64,000 bases of DNA from Alkalilimnicola ehrlichii (GCF_003399765.1 NZ_NFZV01000003.1:186001-250000); one strand, 5' to 3'; counted from the stretch's first letter, positions 46,702 through 56,752 are shown. The notes: generated by a model not told the origin, from the sequence alone. A program made the numbers and translations.

Positions 46702-46702
<1 letters not shown>
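45953..46702 (-). CDS. rutB: Ureidoacrylate amidohydrolase RutB
   Basis: 249 residues, isochorismatase fold. The catalytic triad is Asp42 (IVVDMQNGY), Lys151 ([11 protein letters not shown]) and Cys184 ([11 protein letters not shown]). [14 protein letters not shown] is typical of RutB. It releases the ring carbamate from the RutA product. Its ATG overlaps the rutA stop by one base. Intact, unlike rutA. Confidence 0.93.
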
Positions 46703-47783
<1,081 letters not shown>

Positions 47784-47861
47784 AGTACAGACCTCTTAAC
47801 GTGTTGACTGATCGCGGTGGCTAAGTCGTGCCGCTGTTGCGGATAGGTACGCAAAGGAAAA

Positions 47862-47877
47862 TGCAGAGAACGTGCCA
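47862..47877 (-). promoter_or_regulatory. Sigma-54 promoter of the rut operon
   Basis: TGGCACGTTCTCTGCA on the minus strand matches the consensus (TGGCACG-N4-TTGCW) at all but one base, with correct GG-GC spacing. In E. coli the rut operon is also NtrC/sigma-54 dependent. About 80 bases before rutA. Confidence 0.8.
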
Positions 47878-47930
47878 CGGAAGGGTAAATGTCGGATAAA
47901 CAAGCGGTTGCCGATTTTTTTGGAGAAATG

Positions 47931-47946
47931 TGGACCAAATGGTCGA
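47931..47946. promoter_or_regulatory. RutR operator upstream of rutA
   Basis: TGGACCAAATGGTCGA closely matches the RutR palindrome TTGACCA-N2-TGGTCAA. It starts exactly 54 bp upstream of the sigma-54 promoter. rutR itself is divergently encoded beside it. A further NtrC-like element TGCC-N7-GGCA follows at 47954-47968. Confidence 0.75.
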
Positions 47947-48052
47947 TTCGGAGTGCCTGGTTGGGGCAGGCTGCCGGTTTTGGGGCGGCAGGGCATCGCG
48001 TTGCGGCTATTTTTGGTGTTTACTGGCAGTAATCTAAGAAGAGTTTGATAAG

Positions 48053-48759
48053 GTGACGATTAAGAAACCTTCCACGAGGCCTCGGGTGGCCGGACGTAAA
48101 GCGTCGACACCGCGAGCACGCGCCTCGCAGCCAAGCGCAGCCACGCTACGGCGACGTATGAAATTAGTGGAGAGCAAACGCAGCACGATCTTGCAGGCCG
48201 CACTCAAGGTTTTTCCCAGTACGGGTTGCACGGCACCAGCCTCGACCGGGTGGCTACGGAAGCGGATGTATCGAAGACCAACCTGCTCTACTACTTCGGC
48301 AGCAAAGACGAGCTCTATGTCAGCGTCTTGCGGGAGTTGCTGGATGTCTGGTTAACGCCGTTGAAAACGTTTAGCGTCGAGCAAGACCCGCTGGTGGCTA
48401 TCGGCGACTACATCCGGGTGAAGCTGGAACTGTCCCGCGACCATCCCGAAGAGTCCCGCCTGTTCTGTATGGAGGTCATGCAGGGGGCTCCTCTATTGTT
48501 AGCGGAGTTGGAACAACCGCTAAGGGAGCTGGTGGAGGCGAAAGTTAAGGTGATTAAGGCCTGGATCGACAGCGGCAAGATCGCGCCGGTTGACCCGCAC
48601 CACCTGATTTTCTCCATCTGGGCGACTACCCAGCATTACGCTGACTTTCAAACCCAGGTTAAAGCCGTAACCGGCCGAACGCTGGAAGATCCCGCCTTCT
48701 TCGAAGAAGTTTTGCAGAATCTGCAAGCGCTGATACTGAACGGGCTAAGGCCGCGTTAA
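48053..48759 (+). CDS. rutR: TetR-family pyrimidine regulator RutR, interrupted by one frameshift
   Basis: About 236 residues after repair. The HTH region reads RSTILQAALKVF and, with one more T in the T5 run at 48210-48214, continues SQYGLHGTSLDRVATEADVS. The rest, TNLLYYFGSKDELYVSVLRE and WLTPLKTF...SRLFCMEVMQGAPLLL...LIFSIWATTQHYADF, is near-identical in pattern to E. coli RutR, including the uracil/thymine pocket (W, S, Q residues). GTG start with AAG in front. Divergent from rutA with two shared operators in the window. Confidence 0.9.
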
Positions 48760-48780
48760 CCGCATTCTCTTGCACGCGCG

Positions 48781-49365
48781 CTAACGGGCCATAGGCACTA
48801 CCGCTGGGATAGAAGCAGCCGCCGCGAGGCAGCTCCTCGCGAGATAAAGCGCGGCGATGCTGCGTGCCTCCGAAATACTTGCATCGGCGATGGCCGTTTC
48901 TAGCGCATCCGGGGCCAGCGCAATCACTTCCAGGGCCTCGGGCTCGTCGCCCGGTAAGGAGGCCGGGTAAAGCTCCGTTGCTAATAGCACCTCGCAGGTG
49001 AAGTTAAGAAAACCGGGCGCGAGCGCCAAAGGGCTGAGGCGGCGAAAGCGTCGAGCCGCCATCCCGATTTCCTCCATCAGCTCTCGGTTCGCCGCCTGCT
49101 CCACCGATTCGCCGCGCTCGATCAAGCCCTTCGGCGGCCCTAGCTCGTAACGCTCCAAACCGACGGCGTACTCGCGCACCAGCAGAAAGGCACCGTTCGC
49201 CGCAACCGGCACGACCATGACGGCGCCGCCGTAGCAGTCTCCTGCGGTGATGCGTTCGTAATCGGTCTCGGCGCCGTTAGCGAAACGCAGTCGCACATTT
49301 TCGATCTGAAACAAGCGCGATTGCGCGACCGTGGCAATATCGAGGATATGTGGCAGTTTAGTCAC
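48781..49365 (-). CDS. nudE: Nudix hydrolase, NudE type
   Basis: 194 residues. The Nudix box GLIERGESVEQAANRELMEE runs on into IGM around residue 80. MVVPVAANGAFLLVREYAVG and LGPPKG precede it as in NudE/ADP-sugar hydrolases. NudE hydrolyses ADP-ribose and related compounds. Here it is 74 bases after the last permease gene, possibly the end of that operon, and converges on rutR. The usual genomic partner cysQ is absent. Confidence 0.8.
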   Translation of the reverse strand: MTKLPHILDIATVAQSRLFQIENVRLRFANGAETDYERITAGDCYGGAVMVVPVAANGAFLLVREYAVGLERYELGPPKGLIERGESVEQAANRELMEEIGMAARRFRRLSPLALAPGFLNFTCEVLLATELYPASLPGDEPEALEVIALAPDALETAIADASISEARSIAALYLARSCLAAAASIPAVVPMAR

Positions 49366-49439
49366 GACGTTGTCCTCTTGCTGTAGCGATGACGGCGAAC
49401 CGAAAAGCGATGGGCCGCTAGCGCGAGCGCTTGGTTACC

Positions 49440-50366
49440 TTACCGTCTCTCTTCCCGCACGAACGGTATGCCGAGCGCGCCGGGTTGCTCGCCGCCCGCG
49501 CGCTTACTGGCCGCAACCCAAATCATGACGCCGAGCGTAACCGCATACGGTGTCATCAGGATGAAGTACTGCGGGAGTCGGATGCCCGCCGCGGCAAGCT
49601 GCGGGATGAGCGCTTCGACGCAGCCGAACAGCAGCGCCCCCATCAGCGCACGCCAGGGATACCAGCGGGCGAAGATGACCAGAGCGATAGCGATCCAGCC
49701 GCGGCCGCCGGTCATATCGGCGATCCAGAGCTTAGTGCTGAGCACGGACAGGTAACCGCCGGCGAGCCCGATTAACGCGGCCCCGGCGAGAATCGCCGCA
49801 ACCCGATACCACAACACCGGAATGCCGACGGAATCCGCCGCTTGCGGGTTCTCGCCCACGGCGCGCAGACGCAACCCGGTGCCGCTGCGTGTGAGGAACC
49901 ATACAACCGCAAGAAAAATGAGCGGTGTCAGATAAACCACCGGGTTCTGTACGAAAACCTTACCGATCAGCGGCAGCTCCGAGAGCGGCCACAGCGATAT
50001 CGACGACATGCCGCTGACGGGCCGATTGGTCCAGCCCCAGAGCGTCCCCAATAGCCCCGTAAGCCCTTGGCAGAAGAACACCAGCGACAGCCCGGCGATG
50101 ACCTGATTGATCCGCAGCAGAACGACCATGATGGCAAACAGGATGGACACGACGCTTGCCGAAAGCATGGCGATCAACAGGGAAAGCTCGGCCGACCCGT
50201 AAGCGAGTTGCGCACCTATCCCGGCTAAGGCGCCGACCAACATCAGCCCCTCGGCGCCAAGCGACAAAACGCCCGCCCGTTCGGTAATGATCAGGCCAAG
50301 CGCGGCGAGCGCGAACGGAACGGCGAAATCGGGCGTGTTACCCAACCAGCTAGCAATGAGATCCAT
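49440..50366 (-). CDS. BMP-type ABC transporter permease (second)
   Basis: 308 residues with eight or nine hydrophobic segments; the RbsC-like permease fold of nucleoside ABC systems (NupQ/YufQ type): ERAGVLSLGAEGLMLVGALA near the start and LRAVGENPQAADSVGIPVLW in the middle. Start overlaps the stop of the first permease by one base. With the BMP protein and dual ATPase it forms a complete importer for nucleosides or nucleobases. Confidence 0.88.
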   Translation of the reverse strand: MDLIASWLGNTPDFAVPFALAALGLIITERAGVLSLGAEGLMLVGALAGIGAQLAYGSAELSLLIAMLSASVVSILFAIMVVLLRINQVIAGLSLVFFCQGLTGLLGTLWGWTNRPVSGMSSISLWPLSELPLIGKVFVQNPVVYLTPLIFLAVVWFLTRSGTGLRLRAVGENPQAADSVGIPVLWYRVAAILAGAALIGLAGGYLSVLSTKLWIADMTGGRGWIAIALVIFARWYPWRALMGALLFGCVEALIPQLAAAGIRLPQYFILMTPYAVTLGVMIWVAASKRAGGEQPGALGIPFVREERR

Positions 50367-51487
50367 TAGCTCTCTCCCCCTTGAACGCGGCGTAGGCGGT
50401 GGCGAATAAAGAAGTCCGAGGAGGCGACGCAGATCACCAGAATCGCCTGAATCAGCTGCACCATCGAAAACGGAATTTGATAAAAGACCTGCAAGCTGCG
50501 GCCGGCCACGAAGAGGGTGGCGATTAACAACGCGACCACGAGCGCAGCTATTGGATTGTTGCGGGCCAGAAAGGCGATCAAGATGCCGGAAAACCCATAA
50601 CCTTGATAAAAGGACTGGGTGAGGCGGCCCTCTTGCCCCGACGTGATCACAAAGCCCGCGATGCCCGCCATCGCGCCCGAGAGCAGCACCGTGGCGAGTA
50701 TCGTTTTGCGCAGCGGCACGCCGACGGCATCGGCGACTTTCGGGTTAGCGTCGACAAACCGCAAGTACAGGCCGGCCCGAGAGAATCCGATCAACCACAG
50801 CGCGAACACGGCGATAACGACGGCCAACGGAATGCCCGCGCTATAGCCGTGGAAAAACTCCGGTAGCCGTTCGAAGCTCTGAAACGGCGGCGAGTAAGGG
50901 AAGGAGTCGCGCGGGTCCTTCCAACTGCCGTAGAGAAGATGGAGCAGGAAATAGCTGGCGAGATAATTGAGCATCAGCGTCGAAATGATCTCGCTGACTT
51001 GCAGCCGCAGTTTCAGCACAATCGGCGTCAACGCCCACAGCGCGCCGCAAACCGCCGCCGTTAACAACATCAACGGCAGGCGTAAGGCCGGCGGCCCGAC
51101 CTCGAACAGCACGATCGCCGTGGCCCCTATCGCCCCCCAGATCATCTGGCCGTCCAGGCCCAGGTTCCAAAACCGAGCCCGAAAGGCCATGCAGCCGGCC
51201 AGGCCGACGAGAATCATCGGCGAGGCCTGAAAGAGCACCGCCTGCAAACTCTGCGCATCGAATACCGTCATGATGACGAACTCGTTGAGCAGCTCGCCGC
51301 CCGGTACGCCCGCGGCGATGAGGATGAGTGCAGAAATCGCCAGCCCGACGGCTAGCGCCGCGGCCAGAATGAGCGCCTGCCAATACCAGGCCATTTGTTG
51401 GCGAACTTCCAGCGCATAACGGCGCCGCAGCAGCGGCTGCCGTTGCTTTGGCTGGGAGACGTCGATGGGAACAACCTGTTCAGACAT
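50366..51487 (-). CDS. BMP-type ABC transporter permease (first)
   Basis: 373 residues, NupP/YufP-type. An N-terminal cytoplasmic start of about 40 residues precedes the membrane part; family marks are PMILVGLAGCMAFRARFWNL and LYLRFVDANPKVADAVGVPL. It pairs with the second permease. The start overlaps the ATPase stop by 8 bases, so translation is coupled. Confidence 0.88.
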   Translation of the reverse strand: MSEQVVPIDVSQPKQRQPLLRRRYALEVRQQMAWYWQALILAAALAVGLAISALILIAAGVPGGELLNEFVIMTVFDAQSLQAVLFQASPMILVGLAGCMAFRARFWNLGLDGQMIWGAIGATAIVLFEVGPPALRLPLMLLTAAVCGALWALTPIVLKLRLQVSEIISTLMLNYLASYFLLHLLYGSWKDPRDSFPYSPPFQSFERLPEFFHGYSAGIPLAVVIAVFALWLIGFSRAGLYLRFVDANPKVADAVGVPLRKTILATVLLSGAMAGIAGFVITSGQEGRLTQSFYQGYGFSGILIAFLARNNPIAALVVALLIATLFVAGRSLQVFYQIPFSMVQLIQAILVICVASSDFFIRHRLRRVQGGES

Positions 51488-53000
51488 GATCCACCATTGC
51501 TTTTCCTATGGCCTGACGGTCTGCCGGACGATCGAACTCCGCCACAATCCGGCCGCTGTTCATCACCCCGATGCGGTCTGCCAGGGTCAGTACTTCGTCC
51601 AAGTCCTCGCTGATCAACAACACAGCCGCCCCGGCATCGCGTGCAGCACGCAGCCGCGTGTGCACCGCCTGAGCGGCACGAACGTCGAGCCCGCGGCTCG
51701 GGCTGTGGGCAAAGACCAGTTTTACTTTTCGGCTGAACTCGCGCGCGATCACCAGCTTCTGCGCATTGCCCCCCGAGAGCAGCGCCGCTTTCTGGCGGAG
51801 CGAGCGCACCCCTTGCACATCGAAAGTGCGGATAGCCTCCGCTACGTCCGTTTCCATCTGCGAGCGTTTGAGCCGCCAAAACGCGCCGTAGCGCCCGCTG
51901 TGAATTTGGCCGATACAGAAGTTGTCGATAATCGAAAGATCGGCCGCCAGCGCCGCGCCGTAGCGGTCGGCGGGTATGGCGGCAATCCCCAGCTCGCGGC
52001 GCCGCTCGGTGGATGCCGAGCGCAGGTCGCCGACGCCGATCAGCTCAATTTCGCCCTCGGTAGCGCCCGGCAGCCCCATGAGCGCGTTGGCTAATTCGCT
52101 CTGGCCGTTGCCGCCCACGCCAGCAAGGCCGTAGATCTCGCCGGCGTGCAGGCGGAGATTGACGCCGGCTAGCATGCCCCGCTCGCCGGCGCTTGCGACC
52201 GACCGCAAATCCTTGACCGCTAAGCGTTCCTCACCCCGACTGCCGGCTTGGTATTCCCCCGCCGGCGCCGATTCGCCCACCGTCAGCCGCACCAGCTCGT
52301 CAGCCGAAATACTTCTCGGGTCGAGGGTTTGCACCGTGCGGCCTGCCCGCATCACCGTGACTTGGTCGGCGTAACGAATAACGTCCGCCATCTTGTGCGT
52401 TACCAAAATGACAGCCGCCCCGCTGCGGGCGAAGGCGTGCACCGTGGTGAGTAAACGCTCGGCTTCCTGATCGGTCAGCACCGCAGTGGGTTCGTCGAGA
52501 ATGAGGATGCGGGCCCCGGCCAGAAGCACCTTGAGAATTTCGACCCGCTGTTGTTCGGCCACCGACAGCGCGGCTGCCGGTTTCCGAGGGTCGACCGCAA
52601 AGCCCAACTGTTCCGCTTTCGCGACGATTTCGCGCTCCAGTTTGCGCAGCCGGGTGCGGAAACCGCCGGCCCCGGCGTTGCGTAGCCCGAGCAGAATGTT
52701 CTCCGCCACCGTGAACGGCCGCACCAGCTTGAAATGCTGATGAACCATGCCGATGCGGTGCTCGCTGGCAGCCCGAGGTCCGCTAAGGCGGACCTCGTTA
52801 TCGTCGATGAGCAGCGATCCGGCTTCCGGGGCATACAAACCCGCGGCGATATTCATCAAGGATGATTTACCGGCGCCGTTTTCTCCCAATAACGCGTGTA
52901 CTTCCCCCCATTTCGCAGTGAAGTTGGCGTGAGAGAGGGCTTTGAAACCGTCGAACGATTTCTCGATGCCCACTAGCTGGATCGCGTTGTGCTTGCTCAT
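51480..53000 (-). CDS. Dual-domain ABC ATPase (nucleoside/sugar type)
   Basis: 506 residues with two ATPase halves. First Walker A GENGAGKSSLMNIAAG, with D-loop DEPTAVLTDQEAERL. The second half has degenerate Walker A (GVGGNGQSELANAL) and signature LLSGGNAQKLVIAREFSR, then AHSPSRGLDVRAAQ in place of the usual Walker B acid. This asymmetry is normal for RbsA/NupO-type proteins. ATG 53000 fits; 14 extra upstream codons read into the BMP gene. Overlaps the BMP gene stop by 4 bases. Confidence 0.9.
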   Translation of the reverse strand: MSKHNAIQLVGIEKSFDGFKALSHANFTAKWGEVHALLGENGAGKSSLMNIAAGLYAPEAGSLLIDDNEVRLSGPRAASEHRIGMVHQHFKLVRPFTVAENILLGLRNAGAGGFRTRLRKLEREIVAKAEQLGFAVDPRKPAAALSVAEQQRVEILKVLLAGARILILDEPTAVLTDQEAERLLTTVHAFARSGAAVILVTHKMADVIRYADQVTVMRAGRTVQTLDPRSISADELVRLTVGESAPAGEYQAGSRGEERLAVKDLRSVASAGERGMLAGVNLRLHAGEIYGLAGVGGNGQSELANALMGLPGATEGEIELIGVGDLRSASTERRRELGIAAIPADRYGAALAADLSIIDNFCIGQIHSGRYGAFWRLKRSQMETDVAEAIRTFDVQGVRSLRQKAALLSGGNAQKLVIAREFSRKVKLVFAHSPSRGLDVRAAQAVHTRLRAARDAGAAVLLISEDLDEVLTLADRIGVMNSGRIVAEFDRPADRQAIGKAMVDHV

Positions 53001-54097
53001 TGCTGGGTAATCACTCCCTTGACGAACCAATCCATCTGCCACAGTTCGCCGTCGGAAGGCAGCTCGCCGTCGGCGATCTTCAGCGTTCCGTTGCGGTCGT
53101 ACAGCGGGCCTTGGTAGATGCGCTTGTTGCCTTGCAGGAGTTCCTCTCGCGCCGCCATGATGGTGCTGACGTGTTCCTCCGCTACGGCGGGGCCGCAGCA
53201 GGCGATGTCGGTGCCGCCCTCCGCCATCGAGAGCAACGCGCCGTCTAACTGCGGTTTCCAGCCGCCGGCGAAGATGTTCTCCAGCTCAGGCTCTAGGAAG
53301 CGGTCCCACACCCAAACCGACGAGCACACCGTTGCGGCCGGTGCGAACTCGCTCATGTCCCGGTGGTGCCCGGTGCCGAACACGCCCCGCTCCTGGGCGA
53401 CAATCTGCGGTGTGGGGCTATCGACGTGCTGGCCGATCACATCGGCGCCGCGGTCGATCAAGGCAGCGGCGGCCGCCCGCTCGCGCACCGGATCGTTCCA
53501 AGAGCCGGTATAAATCACGGTCACGGTAGCGTCGGGGTTAATCTTCTGCGCGCCGAGGGCGAAGGCGTTTACGGTCCAGTTCACCTGGCCGAAGGGGTTG
53601 GCCGCGACAAAGCCGAGCCTGCCGCTCTTCGACGCCGCGGCGGCGGCCATGCCGCACAGGTACTGACTCTCATAGGTGCGGCCGTAGAAGGATTGCAGAT
53701 TACGGCTGTTGGTGGTGCCGGACCCGTTAAGAAAGGCGACCTCGGGGTGGCGCCTGGCCAGATCTTCGAAAGTGTCCGAATAGCCGAAGGCGGTACCGAT
53801 GATAATGTTGGCGCCGCGTTGGATGAGGCGCTCCGCCGCCGGCCGAATCGAAGAGGCATTTTCGGGCACGCTCTCCACATACTGAATGCGATGGCCCAGG
53901 CGTTCCTCCAGTTTTAGTCTCGCCTCGTCGAAGGCCTGTGTCCAACCGCCGTCGTTGCGCGGGCTAATATAGAGCATGGCGATTCGCGGTTCGCCTTTCA
54001 GGGTGAGGCCCTCGTCGGCCTCCGTGGCGAGGGCGGGTGCGGTAATGCTTAAGGCAAGCGCTGCTGTCAGAATCCGCATCAAGAATTTCATGCCCAT
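52997..54097 (-). CDS. BMP-family substrate-binding protein of the ABC importer
   Basis: 366 residues. Signal peptide MGMKFLMRILTAALALSITA, cleaved near ALA. Family marks are IAMLYISPRNDGGWTQAFDE and IIIGTAFGYSDTFEDLARRHPEVAFLN, and later FGQVNWTVNAFALGAQKINP. BMP proteins bind nucleosides or purine/pyrimidine bases. Directly follows the VOC gene (42 bases). No lipobox, so it is periplasmic. Confidence 0.88.
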   Translation of the reverse strand: MGMKFLMRILTAALALSITAPALATEADEGLTLKGEPRIAMLYISPRNDGGWTQAFDEARLKLEERLGHRIQYVESVPENASSIRPAAERLIQRGANIIIGTAFGYSDTFEDLARRHPEVAFLNGSGTTNSRNLQSFYGRTYESQYLCGMAAAAASKSGRLGFVAANPFGQVNWTVNAFALGAQKINPDATVTVIYTGSWNDPVRERAAAAALIDRGADVIGQHVDSPTPQIVAQERGVFGTGHHRDMSEFAPAATVCSSVWVWDRFLEPELENIFAGGWKPQLDGALLSMAEGGTDIACCGPAVAEEHVSTIMAAREELLQGNKRIYQGPLYDRNGTLKIADGELPSDGELWQMDWFVKGVITQQ

Positions 54098-54139
54098 GGC
54101 TTATTCCTCTCGTAGTTAAAGGCAGATCGATCGCGCCGG

Positions 54140-54526
54140 TTACATCATGTGGTTTATGCGAAATACGTTTTTCTCCGGGTCCAGTAATACCGCCTGATAC
54201 CAGTTGTAATACGTGGTGTACGGCGGCTTTATCAGAGTGGCGCCTAGCGCTTGAGCCATCGGCACCATACGGTCGACTTCGGCCGTCGAATCGACGTCGA
54301 TATTCAGCAGAAACTTGCAGCCTCGGGTGTCCGCATAATCGTCGAGTTGCAGCAACTCATAGGCGTCCAGCGCGTTAAATCCGATGCAGGATTTGCCGGT
54401 ATCGAGGCCGCGAAAAATAGGCGAGCGTATTTCCGGAATCTCCCGAAAACCGAACAACTCCCGGTAGAAATCGCTCAGCGCAACGATGTCTTTCGCGAAG
54501 ACATTGACATAAGAAAGATGCGTCAT
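54140..54526 (-). CDS. VOC-family protein in the dioxygenase operon
   Basis: 128 residues with the VOC fold (LSYVNVFAKDIVALSDFYRE at the start, AVLLDPEKNVFRINHMM at the end). Metal ligands may be the N-terminal Tyr/His region and Glu in the DPEKN segment. It is one base from the dioxygenase gene, so coupled. Possible role: opening or isomerising a product made by the dioxygenase; this is inference. Confidence 0.72.
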   Translation of the reverse strand: MTHLSYVNVFAKDIVALSDFYRELFGFREIPEIRSPIFRGLDTGKSCIGFNALDAYELLQLDDYADTRGCKFLLNIDVDSTAEVDRMVPMAQALGATLIKPPYTTYYNWYQAVLLDPEKNVFRINHMM

Positions 54527-54527
54527 T

Positions 54528-55538
54528 TCAGGCCACCACCTTTGTGCCGCCGAAGGTGGTTTGTTTCACGAACTTCGAAACTAGGTGGTCGCCGGACGTA
54601 ATCGGCGCATAGCGCGGCGGGTTGTCCGGGCCGCAACAGCTGGGTAGGCACTCGACCAAGGCGTCGTAGTTAGGCTGATGGAAGAAAACCAGCGATTGCC
54701 GGCTATTGTCCGTGTCGCTATCGGCCGGCGGATTGACGACACGGTGCAGGGTCGAGATCCACTGATCGTTGGTCCATTGCATCATGAGGTCGCCGATATT
54801 GACGACGAAGCCGTCGGGGACATAGGGCACATCCACCCATTGCCCGTCCTGATTCCGCACCTGTAAGCCGCCGAGGGCGCTGTCCGGACGCACGATGGTA
54901 AGGCTGCCGTAGTCGGTGTGGGCGCTGGCCCGCATTTGGCCTTCTTCCACCGCGCCCTTCGTGTCCGGATAGCTCAGGGTGCGGAACATGCTGATGTGTT
55001 TATCTATTTTGTCGTCGAAGAAGGTCTCCGGCAGCTCCAGCGCAAGGGCGAAGATGCGCATGAGCGACTGCGACAGATCGCTCATGGCCGCGAAGTACTC
55101 CGTATACGCGTTTTGGAAACCGTCGATGCCGGTAGGCCAAACATTCGGGGCAAAATGCGGCCCGGCCGCTTCGCAGTGGTAGTAAGGCTCGTCCGGCACG
55201 TCGGTCGGGCCTATCGAAAACGACTCCTTAAGATCGCCCGGTGCCGCTTCCTCCAAGGAATAGGAAAGACTCTCCTCGGCCACCGCGCTGTAACCTCGCA
55301 CCTGATCGGGGCTGGGGCGGTCGACGCGCCGCTTCGCTTCCAGCGGCAGATCGAAAAAGTCGCTGGAAAGGCGCGAGACGCGCTCGATAAGCTCGGCGGG
55401 AACGCCATGGTTAGTGATGACAAGAAACCCGATGTCTTTACAAGCCTTATCAACCTGTGCGGCGACTTCGCGTTTGCCTGTCGACGTACCGTCAAAATAC
55501 GGCGCTAAGTCGACGATGGGCACATACTTCAGCGTCAT
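54528..55538 (-). CDS. 2-Oxoglutarate/Fe(II) dioxygenase, isopenicillin-N-synthase-like
   Basis: 336 residues. DIOX_N domain (VPIVDLAPYF, GFLVITNHGVP) then the Fe(II) triad His207, Asp209 (AHTDYGSLT) and His265 (STLHRVVNP), with Arg280 and Ser282 (RQSLVFF) as the 2-oxoglutarate anchor. The general family includes fungal thymine 7-hydroxylase, and bacterial members often sit beside nucleobase transporters. First gene of this operon, with RutR-type operator and sigma-54 promoter upstream, so a pyrimidine substrate (thymine or a related base) is a fair inference, but the substrate cannot be read from sequence. Confidence 0.8.
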   Translation of the reverse strand: MTLKYVPIVDLAPYFDGTSTGKREVAAQVDKACKDIGFLVITNHGVPAELIERVSRLSSDFFDLPLEAKRRVDRPSPDQVRGYSAVAEESLSYSLEEAAPGDLKESFSIGPTDVPDEPYYHCEAAGPHFAPNVWPTGIDGFQNAYTEYFAAMSDLSQSLMRIFALALELPETFFDDKIDKHISMFRTLSYPDTKGAVEEGQMRASAHTDYGSLTIVRPDSALGGLQVRNQDGQWVDVPYVPDGFVVNIGDLMMQWTNDQWISTLHRVVNPPADSDTDNSRQSLVFFHQPNYDALVECLPSCCGPDNPPRYAPITSGDHLVSKFVKQTTFGGTKVVA

Positions 55539-55607
55539 CGAAAGGTTCTCCCCAAAGATGGCAGGTTTCCGAAGCAAGCTGCTTGCTCCACGCTCGAAGT
55601 GGGCAAA

Positions 55608-55623
55608 AGCATTATCTGTGCCA
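55608..55623 (-). promoter_or_regulatory. Sigma-54 promoter of the dioxygenase/ABC operon
   Basis: TGGCACAGATAATGCT on the minus strand has intact TGGCAC and the GC of the -12 box at the correct distance. It lies 70 bases before the dioxygenase ATG. Confidence 0.7.
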
Positions 55624-55676
55624 CGTCGCTAACACCGTGCTGTGGCGCCATTTTCTGGGGATTTTTGCAAAATTAT

Positions 55677-55692
55677 TGGAACAATTGGTCCA
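55677..55692. promoter_or_regulatory. RutR-type operator upstream of the dioxygenase/ABC operon
   Basis: TGGAACAATTGGTCCA matches 11 of the 14 fixed positions of the RutR palindrome. Its start is 54 bp from the sigma-54 promoter, the same distance as in the rut operon. Confidence 0.6.
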
Positions 55693-55699
55693 CTGTAGA

Positions 55700-55714
55700 G
55701 CACTTGGTTTGTGC
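55700..55714. promoter_or_regulatory. NtrC-type enhancer of the dioxygenase/ABC operon
   Basis: GCAC-N7-GTGC, the symmetric core of NtrC sites, lies 7 bases beyond the RutR-type operator. The rest of the 55539-55956 gap shows nothing else. Confidence 0.5.
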
Positions 55715-55956
55715 GCCGGCACCAAGATCAGGCGCCCTGCCGAGGCGTGCGCGTTGAGCAAGGTGCTTACAGCCGAGTACTTCGGGGCGGCATATGGCAG
55801 GGGGCGTCGGGAGTGGTCGGCGGACTGGCTTTCCGCCGGCGTGGATAGGGTGTTTTCTTTACTGTGACGGAGAGGGCGGCTGAGCGTATTCTGGGGGCAG
55901 CACTCTTGCCAATGGCCGTAACCCTTGGCAAGAGCGGACACTAGATGGAGCCAGAT

Positions 55957-56166
55957 ATGAGCGATGCTAAGACTGACGCAGCCCTTTATGTGCTAACCGG
56001 TCTTTTGCAACGGCTGGAAGCCGAGCGGCCGGGTTTGATTCAGGACATGCTGGCGGGTATCGAAGGGGATAGAAAATCGCTGCCCCCCAATCTCGAAAAC
56101 AAAGCGCATGTCGAAGCCATTTTCGACGAAGCCTTAACGATGCTCCGGCGCGCGAATCGCGAATGA
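55957..56166 (+). CDS. Small protein of unknown function
   Basis: 69 residues, soluble and helical (AALYVLTGLLQRLEAERPGL, AHVEAIFDEALTMLRRANRE). GGAG lies 7 bases before the chosen ATG; an in-frame ATG 12 bases upstream is also possible. No family recognised. Next to the Moco-carrier-like gene, but 121 bases apart. Confidence 0.5.
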   Translation: MSDAKTDAALYVLTGLLQRLEAERPGLIQDMLAGIEGDRKSLPPNLENKAHVEAIFDEALTMLRRANRE

Positions 56167-56287
56167 GCGTACCGCCGCAACGCGAGCAGCGAGTCGTCCG
56201 TTGGGCTCCGAGCCGGCAAAGCGAAAGCCGAGCGGCCACTGGTGTGGTAATAAGTAGCCCTGCGCATGACGTTGAGCGGGTTTGAGC

Positions 56288-56752
56288 ATGATTGCAAAGA
56301 TCATAAGCGGCGGACAAACAGGCGCCGACCGGGCCGCGCTCGATGCCGGCCTTGAGTTAACGTTCCCCATCGGCGGGAGTTGCCCCGTTGGCAGAATGGC
56401 CGAAGATGGCCCGATTAGCCACGTATACCCTCTAACGGAACTGGGCGGCGGCTACCGGCAGCGCACTAAGCAAAATGTCGTGGATGCCGACGGTAGCGCC
56501 ATCTTTTACGCGTCTTACCTCGGCGGCGGCACTGAAACGACGGTTCTTTTTTGTATTCGACAAGGCAAACCGTACAAGCTGATCGACATTGCGCTGGTTG
56601 AACCGGGCCGGGCAGCCGAGCTTTTACTCGATTTCGTTCGCGATTTCGACGTGGCCACCTTGAATGTGGCAGGCCCCAGAGCAAGCGCTTGCCCCGCAAT
56701 CTACGACTACGTGAAGCACGTTATCCGGCTAGTCATACAGCGATCAACTTAA
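56288..56752 (+). CDS. Putative molybdenum-cofactor carrier (SLOG fold)
   Basis: 154 residues. Begins MIAKIISGGQTGADRAALDA, the nucleotide-binding signature of the Moco-carrier/SLOG family, and has AGPRASACPAIYDYV near the end. Members bind molybdopterin cofactor or a related nucleotide. It is isolated from molybdenum enzymes in this window. A TTG two codons upstream is less likely than the ATG. Confidence 0.75.
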   Translation: MIAKIISGGQTGADRAALDAGLELTFPIGGSCPVGRMAEDGPISHVYPLTELGGGYRQRTKQNVVDADGSAIFYASYLGGGTETTVLFCIRQGKPYKLIDIALVEPGRAAELLLDFVRDFDVATLNVAGPRASACPAIYDYVKHVIRLVIQRST

